NCBI GenBank assembly: GCA_964609085.1
Contig: CAZSRZ010000003.1
Coordinates: 1 to 64,000, forward strand
Direction: 5' to 3'
Source of the DNA: JANPLG01 sp964609085
GTDB taxonomy: Bacteria; Armatimonadota; SYMT01
Length of the DNA stretch: 64,000 nucleotides
Every line of letters starts with the position of its first letter. Positions within the stretch are counted from its first letter, which is position 1. Under the pieces are notes generated by a model. It saw only the letters and a list, made by a program, of their open reading frames with translations, did not search any database and was not told the origin of the DNA. Shown here piece by piece: positions 59,588 through 64,000 of the stretch. The translations under genes and the position numbers were made by a program.

Positions 59588-61269
59588 AGACGACCCCCCG
59601 CACCGTGCGCTTCGGCCAGGCAATCCTTGTCGTCGGCCTCGTGGCCCTGGCTCCGCTTTCAGGCCGGACGGACTCCCCCAAGATCACGATGAAGCTGACC
59701 GGGGCGACCGCGGTTGAGGCCCTCGACGCCATCTCCAAGGTGGCGGGACAGAGGATCGACAGCACCAACATCCGCCGCGCACAGGGCGATCCCGGCAAGG
59801 TCGTCGGGAATGCGCCGCCCACCGCCACCGAGAAGGCGGACTTCAATTGGGACAACACCTCCTTCGCACGCGCCTTCCGTGAGGTCTGCACCCGGTTCAA
59901 CCTGCGCCCGTACCGCAACGGTGCGACCTATGTGATCAATCCCTCCTTCCAGGCGCCGGAAGTCCCCGTCGTACGCCGAGTCGGGCTGGTGGAGAAGGCG
60001 GGCATCAAGCTCTTTGCGCGTCGCTCGAGCATCAACGACTACCGCTCGGTGAACTTCATGGGCGGCGACGATTTCGGCGGTGGGGGGAACCTGAGTCTGG
60101 AGATCGGCGCCGAACTCGGGGATCTCGAGGCGGACTCAATCGCCGGCTTCGCCAACGTCAGCGCGCGCGACGACACGGGCGGCATACTGACCAGCGATCA
60201 AAATCGCTACGGTGGCGGCTACTACGGGAACAGTGCCTTCCCGGATGAGTGGACCGGCTCCGTCGGTCTCGCCGCGCCTGGCCCCAAGGCCAAGAAGCTT
60301 GAGTGGCTCGAAGGCGACCTGATGGTCTACCGGTCGGTCAAATCTCTCAAAGCCGAGGTGCCCCTGCCCCTCACTGGGAAGAGCGTGCGCCGACAAATCG
60401 GCGATGTGCTGCTCGTCGTATCCGGCGTCGAAGTGGCTGGGGCGAAGCCGGAAGAGAAGGACGACGACGAGGCGGACCTGCCGGACATCGGCCGCGTTCA
60501 GCGGGTCAATACCCCTGGGATCCGCATCCGAGTCCGGGCCTACACGCCCAATCAGCCAAAGGTGACGTCGCGCGGCTACAACTACCAGCCGGTTCTCATC
60601 CGGCCGGACGGCTCCGTGGTTCAGAGCAACATGTCGAACTCGAGCGGCTGGGGTAACGGGGAGATGTCGCTGCAGGACATGCAACTCAACTTCCCGATCG
60701 TGCTGAAGCCGGGCGAGGCGATCGGCACGCTGGCCTGGGACCTGGTGGAGCGCGGCGACGTCGTGAAGCTGATGAGCTTTCGGATGACAGACATCCCCAT
60801 CCCGCAGCCCGGTCAGATCATCCCCCGCCGCAAGCCGGTGGCGAGATCCAGCAACCCGGTGCCCGCGGATACAGGGGACCGAGGCCCGTATTACGAGCGC
60901 GGAGGCGGATCGCTCACGATGCGGGTTGAAATCGGCGGCAAGGCGGCCGGGGACGGTTCGCTGCAAGTCGGACTGGCGATGAAAGAAGGGGCGGAGTTTG
61001 CCGCCATCCGCTGGAGCGAGGCAGTGGTCGGCGCGGACGGGCTCGCCCGGGTGGACGATCTCAAGCCCGGTGTCTACCGGGTGCTGCGTCGGTTCAAGCC
61101 CCGGAACGCCGGTCCGCTGGATCCGCAGGGAAAGTGGCTCAATTCCGAGGCACAGGTGACGGTGACGGCGGGCAAGGAGTCGCCCCTCCCGCCGCTGCGT
61201 TGGGCGGTCACCGCGGCTGCTCCGACAACCCCCACGCGGCCTGCCGTCCGTATGCCAATCAAGCGATAG
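59584..61269 (+). CDS. Exported STN-like protein, second of a paralogous pair
   Basis: A 561-residue paralogue of the upstream gene with the same order: signal peptide (AILVVGLVALAPLSG), STN-like region (ITMKLTGATAVEALDAISKVAG; FNWDNTSFARAFREVCTRF), middle domain with NVSARDDTGGIL, FPDEWTGSVGL and KLEWLEGDLMVYRSV, and C-terminal sandwich with DDLKPGVYRVLRRF. A Gly/Tyr-rich loop (GGGYYGNS) is unique to this copy. It is coupled to its twin by ATGA and overlaps the convergent EEP gene by 11 bp. The two products probably form a complex, but nothing indicates the process. Confidence 0.65.
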   Translation: MKTTPRTVRFGQAILVVGLVALAPLSGRTDSPKITMKLTGATAVEALDAISKVAGQRIDSTNIRRAQGDPGKVVGNAPPTATEKADFNWDNTSFARAFREVCTRFNLRPYRNGATYVINPSFQAPEVPVVRRVGLVEKAGIKLFARRSSINDYRSVNFMGGDDFGGGGNLSLEIGAELGDLEADSIAGFANVSARDDTGGILTSDQNRYGGGYYGNSAFPDEWTGSVGLAAPGPKAKKLEWLEGDLMVYRSVKSLKAEVPLPLTGKSVRRQIGDVLLVVSGVEVAGAKPEEKDDDEADLPDIGRVQRVNTPGIRIRVRAYTPNQPKVTSRGYNYQPVLIRPDGSVVQSNMSNSSGWGNGEMSLQDMQLNFPIVLKPGEAIGTLAWDLVERGDVVKLMSFRMTDIPIPQPGQIIPRRKPVARSSNPVPADTGDRGPYYERGGGSLTMRVEIGGKAAGDGSLQVGLAMKEGAEFAAIRWSEAVVGADGLARVDDLKPGVYRVLRRFKPRNAGPLDPQGKWLNSEAQVTVTAGKESPLPPLRWAVTAAAPTTPTRPAVRMPIKR

Positions 61270-61960
61270 CGGGCAGGAACTCGAGGTCGGCGACGACCGG
61301 CAGGTGGTCGCTGACCAGGCTCGGTATCGCTCGGACACCGAGCGTGCGGAAGTGGGTGCTCGCCAACACGTAGTCGGGAGCCGAGACCGGTGCCCGGGAC
61401 GGGAAGGTGGGCACACCCGCCGGGGCGGTCGCTCGCAGCCCTGCGTCCAACAGCCGCGCGATTTCCTCACCGGCGGGAGGGGAGTTCCAATCGCCGGCGG
61501 CGATGGTCGGTTCTCGGCAGCCGGCGATGATCCGCGCCAGAGCGCTCGACTGCCGGGCGCGGTCCAGTGGGCAGAGCCCCAGGTGGGTAGCCAGTAACCG
61601 CACCGCGCGGCCGGCGATCTCCGTCCGGATCAGGATGGCGGACCGGGGCTCGCCCCGCCCGGGAAGCCGGACGTGGGTGACGGCTTGCGGCGGACGGGCC
61701 AGCCACACGGCGTTCCCGTAGCCGATCTGTCCCAGCCCGATGCTCGGCAGAAAGATCAGCGTGCCGCCCAGCAGCGCGCGCAGCCGGCGGGGCTGATCGT
61801 CCCACATGCGGGGGCCGGGCAGTCGGCTGTGGACCTCCTGGAGTGCGGCCATCTCGGGCCGCGCGTGCGCGATCAGTGCTGCCGCCTGCGCCAGACTGGG
61901 CGTCCCGTCGCTGGTACGCCCACGATGCAGGTTGAAGGAGAGTATCCGAACCGACGTCAC
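61259..61960 (-). CDS. Endonuclease/exonuclease/phosphatase family protein
   Basis: A ~233-residue EEP-superfamily hydrolase. Motifs are LSFNLHRG near the start, AALQEVHS with the metal-binding Glu, LATHLGLCPLDRARQ, AAGDWNSPPAGEE with the Asp-x-Asn pair, APDYVLAS and the terminal SDHLPVVADLEF with the catalytic Asp-His. The family includes nucleases and phospholipid or inositol phosphatases; the substrate cannot be told. The start is uncertain: a GTG at 61960 with GGGG upstream is preferred over a TTG four codons earlier. It follows the arabinofuranosidase gene by 22 bp on the same strand and may be co-transcribed. Confidence 0.82.
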   Translation of the reverse strand: MTSVRILSFNLHRGRTSDGTPSLAQAAALIAHARPEMAALQEVHSRLPGPRMWDDQPRRLRALLGGTLIFLPSIGLGQIGYGNAVWLARPPQAVTHVRLPGRGEPRSAILIRTEIAGRAVRLLATHLGLCPLDRARQSSALARIIAGCREPTIAAGDWNSPPAGEEIARLLDAGLRATAPAGVPTFPSRAPVSAPDYVLASTHFRTLGVRAIPSLVSDHLPVVADLEFLPAIA

Positions 61961-61982
61961 GCGACCCCTCAATCCGTCCGCA

Positions 61983-63524
61983 TCAGCCGACCGTGGCGAG
62001 AATGCGGGTCACCGACCCGGGATCCAGGACGCACCGCAGCCGGTTACCGTCCGCCTGTGTCTCCGGACCCGCACCAGGCTTCACCCGTTCCGGTTCGGCA
62101 AAGGTATTGTGGTCGGAGGGTTCACCGCTCCGCAGTGCGCGGGTTTGGGTTCCGCGCCACTGCGCGGCGCGCAGCGTGAGCTCCACCTCGATCGACTCTC
62201 GCGGCAGCGCGTTGACCAGCGTGACGCAGAGCTCAATCTCGCCGCTAAGAGAGGCCGATCCACGCACGGCCGGGAGGCTAAAGGGCTGCGAATCCAGGCT
62301 CCGCGTCCTGCAGAAACGGGCCGACGGACCGCCGTCAGTCGCCGTCGGCGCCGAACCGAGCATCCGCAGCGAGGTCGCGCCCTGATGCGGCCGGTAGAGG
62401 TCGAAGACGTGGAAGGTGGGGGTGCGGATGCAGCGATCCTCCTCGACCAACAGCAGGGCCTGCAGCACGTTGATGAGCTGCGCGAGGTTGGCCATCTTCA
62501 CCTTGTCCGCGTGCTGGTTCAGAATGTCCAGGGAGAGGGCGGCCACACAGGCGTCTCGCATGGTGTTCTGCTGGTAGAGTCCGCGGCGGGGTTTGCCTGC
62601 CTCCACGGGATGCCAGGCTCCCCACTCATCCAGGATCAGGGGGATCTTCCGCTCCGGATCGTGCGCGTCCATCAACTGGCGAGTTCCGGTAAGCACCCCC
62701 TCCAGCGCGGCGGCGCGGGCCAGGAGCTCCAGCCACTGGTCATCGCTGAATTCGGTTGCCGTGCCCGCCGTGCCGCAGTAGTAGTGGGCGGCGAAGCCCT
62801 GCACCAGCCGGAGGCGGTTGCCGTAGCTGCCAGCCAGGTGCGCCAGGAACCGCCGCGTCCAGGCCCAGTCCGCGTTGTTCGGACCGCAGGCGATGCCCTC
62901 GATCTGGGTGTCGCCGTAGTTGAAGAGGAACGTGCGGAATCGGCAATACTCCTCGGCGTAATGCTCCGGGCTGATGTTGCCGCCGCATCCCCAATTCTCG
63001 TTGCCGATGCCCCAGTAGCGGACACCGAACGGCTGCTCGGCACCGTTGGCACGTCGCTGGTCGGCAAGCGTGGAACCCGCCGGAAAGTTGCAGTACTCCA
63101 CCCAGTCACCCATGTCCCGCGGCGTTCCCGAGCCGAGGTTGCCGGCGAAGTACGGCTCCGCGCCGAGAGCACGGCAGAACGCCATGAACTCGTGCGTGCC
63201 GAAGTGGTTCGGCTCCGGAGCATGGCCCCAGTGGCGGTTGACGCGGCGTGGCCGGGCATGGCGCGGTCCGATCCCGTCGCGCCAGTGGTAGTCATCCGCG
63301 AAGCAGCCGCCCGGCCAGCGCAGCAGCGGGATTTGCAGGGGTCGCAGCGCCGAGATCACGTCCGAGCGCAGGCCGTCGACATTCGGGATGCTGCTGTCCG
63401 GGCCCACCCAGATCCCCGGGTAGATCAGCTCGCCCAGGTGCTCGGCGAAATGGCCGTGGAGGGCCGGCTCAATCCGGCCGATCGGTTCGTTGAGGAGGAT
63501 GTCGAAGCTGGCCTGTGCGGGCAT
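61983..63524 (-). CDS. Alpha-L-arabinofuranosidase (GH51)
   Basis: A 513-residue glycoside hydrolase family 51 enzyme that releases terminal L-arabinofuranose. The barrel has LLRWPGGCFADDYHWRDGIGP, the acid/base Glu in WGIGNENWGCGG and the nucleophile Glu in LILDEWGAWH. No signal peptide is visible, so it is cytoplasmic and acts on imported arabino-oligosaccharides. The start is MPAQASFD at 63524; the open frame extends 28 codons further without support. It sits before the EEP gene. With the fucosidase and the sugar ABC permeases it shows use of plant-type polysaccharides. Confidence 0.93.
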   Translation of the reverse strand: MPAQASFDILLNEPIGRIEPALHGHFAEHLGELIYPGIWVGPDSSIPNVDGLRSDVISALRPLQIPLLRWPGGCFADDYHWRDGIGPRHARPRRVNRHWGHAPEPNHFGTHEFMAFCRALGAEPYFAGNLGSGTPRDMGDWVEYCNFPAGSTLADQRRANGAEQPFGVRYWGIGNENWGCGGNISPEHYAEEYCRFRTFLFNYGDTQIEGIACGPNNADWAWTRRFLAHLAGSYGNRLRLVQGFAAHYYCGTAGTATEFSDDQWLELLARAAALEGVLTGTRQLMDAHDPERKIPLILDEWGAWHPVEAGKPRRGLYQQNTMRDACVAALSLDILNQHADKVKMANLAQLINVLQALLLVEEDRCIRTPTFHVFDLYRPHQGATSLRMLGSAPTATDGGPSARFCRTRSLDSQPFSLPAVRGSASLSGEIELCVTLVNALPRESIEVELTLRAAQWRGTQTRALRSGEPSDHNTFAEPERVKPGAGPETQADGNRLRCVLDPGSVTRILATVG

Positions 63525-63616
63525 GGACCATCCATTGCGTGAGGGGGATGCTAGATCCGGCTGCGCTTCACCATTCCCGCTCGCGGCCCGCCGGACCTCC
63601 GCCTCCACCCCCGCCC

Positions 63617-64000
63617 TTACTCCCGCGCCGCTTCGTCTTCGCTCCCGCCGACTTCGAGGAAATCGTAGACAAGCTGCCCATCCTGCCGGGTGAGGGCCCC
63701 TAGTCCCAGCGTGGGGATCTGGCCGAACCGCTCCAGTTTGCCCACGTGCACGCGAGCTCCGTGGATCTCCGGCATCTCCGTCAGCTCCAGCTCTTCCGGG
63801 GGCTTCAGGTCCGTCCAGAGGCCTCGCTCCTCATAGACCGGGCTGCCCTTGAATTGCTTGCGCAGCGCCCAGAGCGAATCCGTGGGGCGGATTTCGGTGA
63901 TCCTGCCGATGGCGATCACCGAGCAGCGACTCCGGAGGATGACTTCCTCCCCGAGCGTGAGGTCGCTCTCTGCGGGCGCGAGAGAAGTGTGGCGGAGCGC
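63617..64000 (-). CDS. Hypothetical protein, 5' end beyond the window
   Basis: An open frame that runs to the right edge without a stop; at least 127 residues. The visible part has GEEVILRSRCSVIAIGRITEIRPTDS, then WTDLKPPEELELTEMPE and a short acidic end. The GTG at 63919 is unlikely to be the start because similar-looking sequence continues in frame beyond it. No signal or cysteines of note. Not recognised. It ends 92 bp before the arabinofuranosidase start. Confidence 0.5.
   Translation of the reverse strand, partial: ALRHTSLAPAESDLTLGEEVILRSRCSVIAIGRITEIRPTDSLWALRKQFKGSPVYEERGLWTDLKPPEELELTEMPEIHGARVHVGKLERFGQIPTLGLGALTRQDGQLVYDFLEVGGSEDEAARE

Noticed and set aside
58058..59623. 521-codon minus-strand frame opposite the paralogue pair
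   Set aside because: The plus-strand gene has a signal peptide and a paralogue; the antisense frame has neither.

Overview
The window is high-GC, gene-dense bacterial chromosome from an organism with an outer membrane: it carries an OprO/P-type porin, a PilQ-type secretin and multihaem cytochrome c. No tRNA, rRNA, CRISPR array, transposase or phage gene was seen. Two lines of evidence point to a Gram-negative-walled lineage related to Terrabacteria. The block rpsO-pnp-M16 peptidase-dapB-asd-dapA-rnj follows the order known from Firmicutes. An ECF sigma/anti-sigma/HtrA trio follows the order known from Actinobacteria. DUF1552/DUF1592 proteins, class I LysRS and B-box zinc-finger membrane proteins also occur. 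My best guess is Armatimonadota; Planctomycetota or another deep lineage is possible. This is inference only.

Layout. 1-2.3 kb: a DUF1592-family protein cut by the window edge, then a DUF1552 protein. 2.45-5.7 kb (minus): porin and class I lysyl-tRNA synthetase. 5.9-6.9 kb: diguanylate cyclase. 7.0-10.0 kb (minus): ECF sigma, zinc-finger anti-sigma and HtrA, an envelope-stress unit. 10.3-11.2 kb: a helical hypothetical and a Cys-cluster protein. 11.3-15.1 kb: coupled pilN-pilO-pilP-like-pilQ. 15.3-19.5 kb (minus): ComEC, a zinc MDR dehydrogenase and a PhyH dioxygenase. 19.7-24.0 kb: sigma-70 factor, secreted FAD oxidoreductase and sulfotransferase.

24.0-29.9 kb: an AT-rich intergenic stretch with an 18-bp palindrome and a 33-bp TC microsatellite, a secretin-N-like exported protein, then a minus-strand sugar ABC permease pair followed by ankyrin and GyrI-like genes, and a divergent ThuA protein. 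29.9-36.9 kb: a tightly coupled six-gene ABC-export operon of unknown job. 37.1-40.8 kb (minus): multihaem cytochrome c, a cyclic-nucleotide-binding ferredoxin and a membrane cytochrome b, the most unusual module here. 41.0-43.7 kb: an ankyrin protein and three zinc-finger/zinc-ribbon genes.

43.7-56.0 kb: the RNA-decay and diaminopimelate block (rnj, dapA, asd, dapB, M16 peptidase, pnp, rpsO), interrupted by a GH29 fucosidase and a divergent S10 carboxypeptidase. 56.4-64 kb: a double ferritin-like protein, two coupled paralogous exported proteins, an EEP-family nuclease/phosphatase, a GH51 arabinofuranosidase and a hypothetical cut by the right edge.

Many neighbouring genes overlap by ATGA/GTGA, implying translational coupling. 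Candidate terminators are strong GC hairpins without T-tracts.
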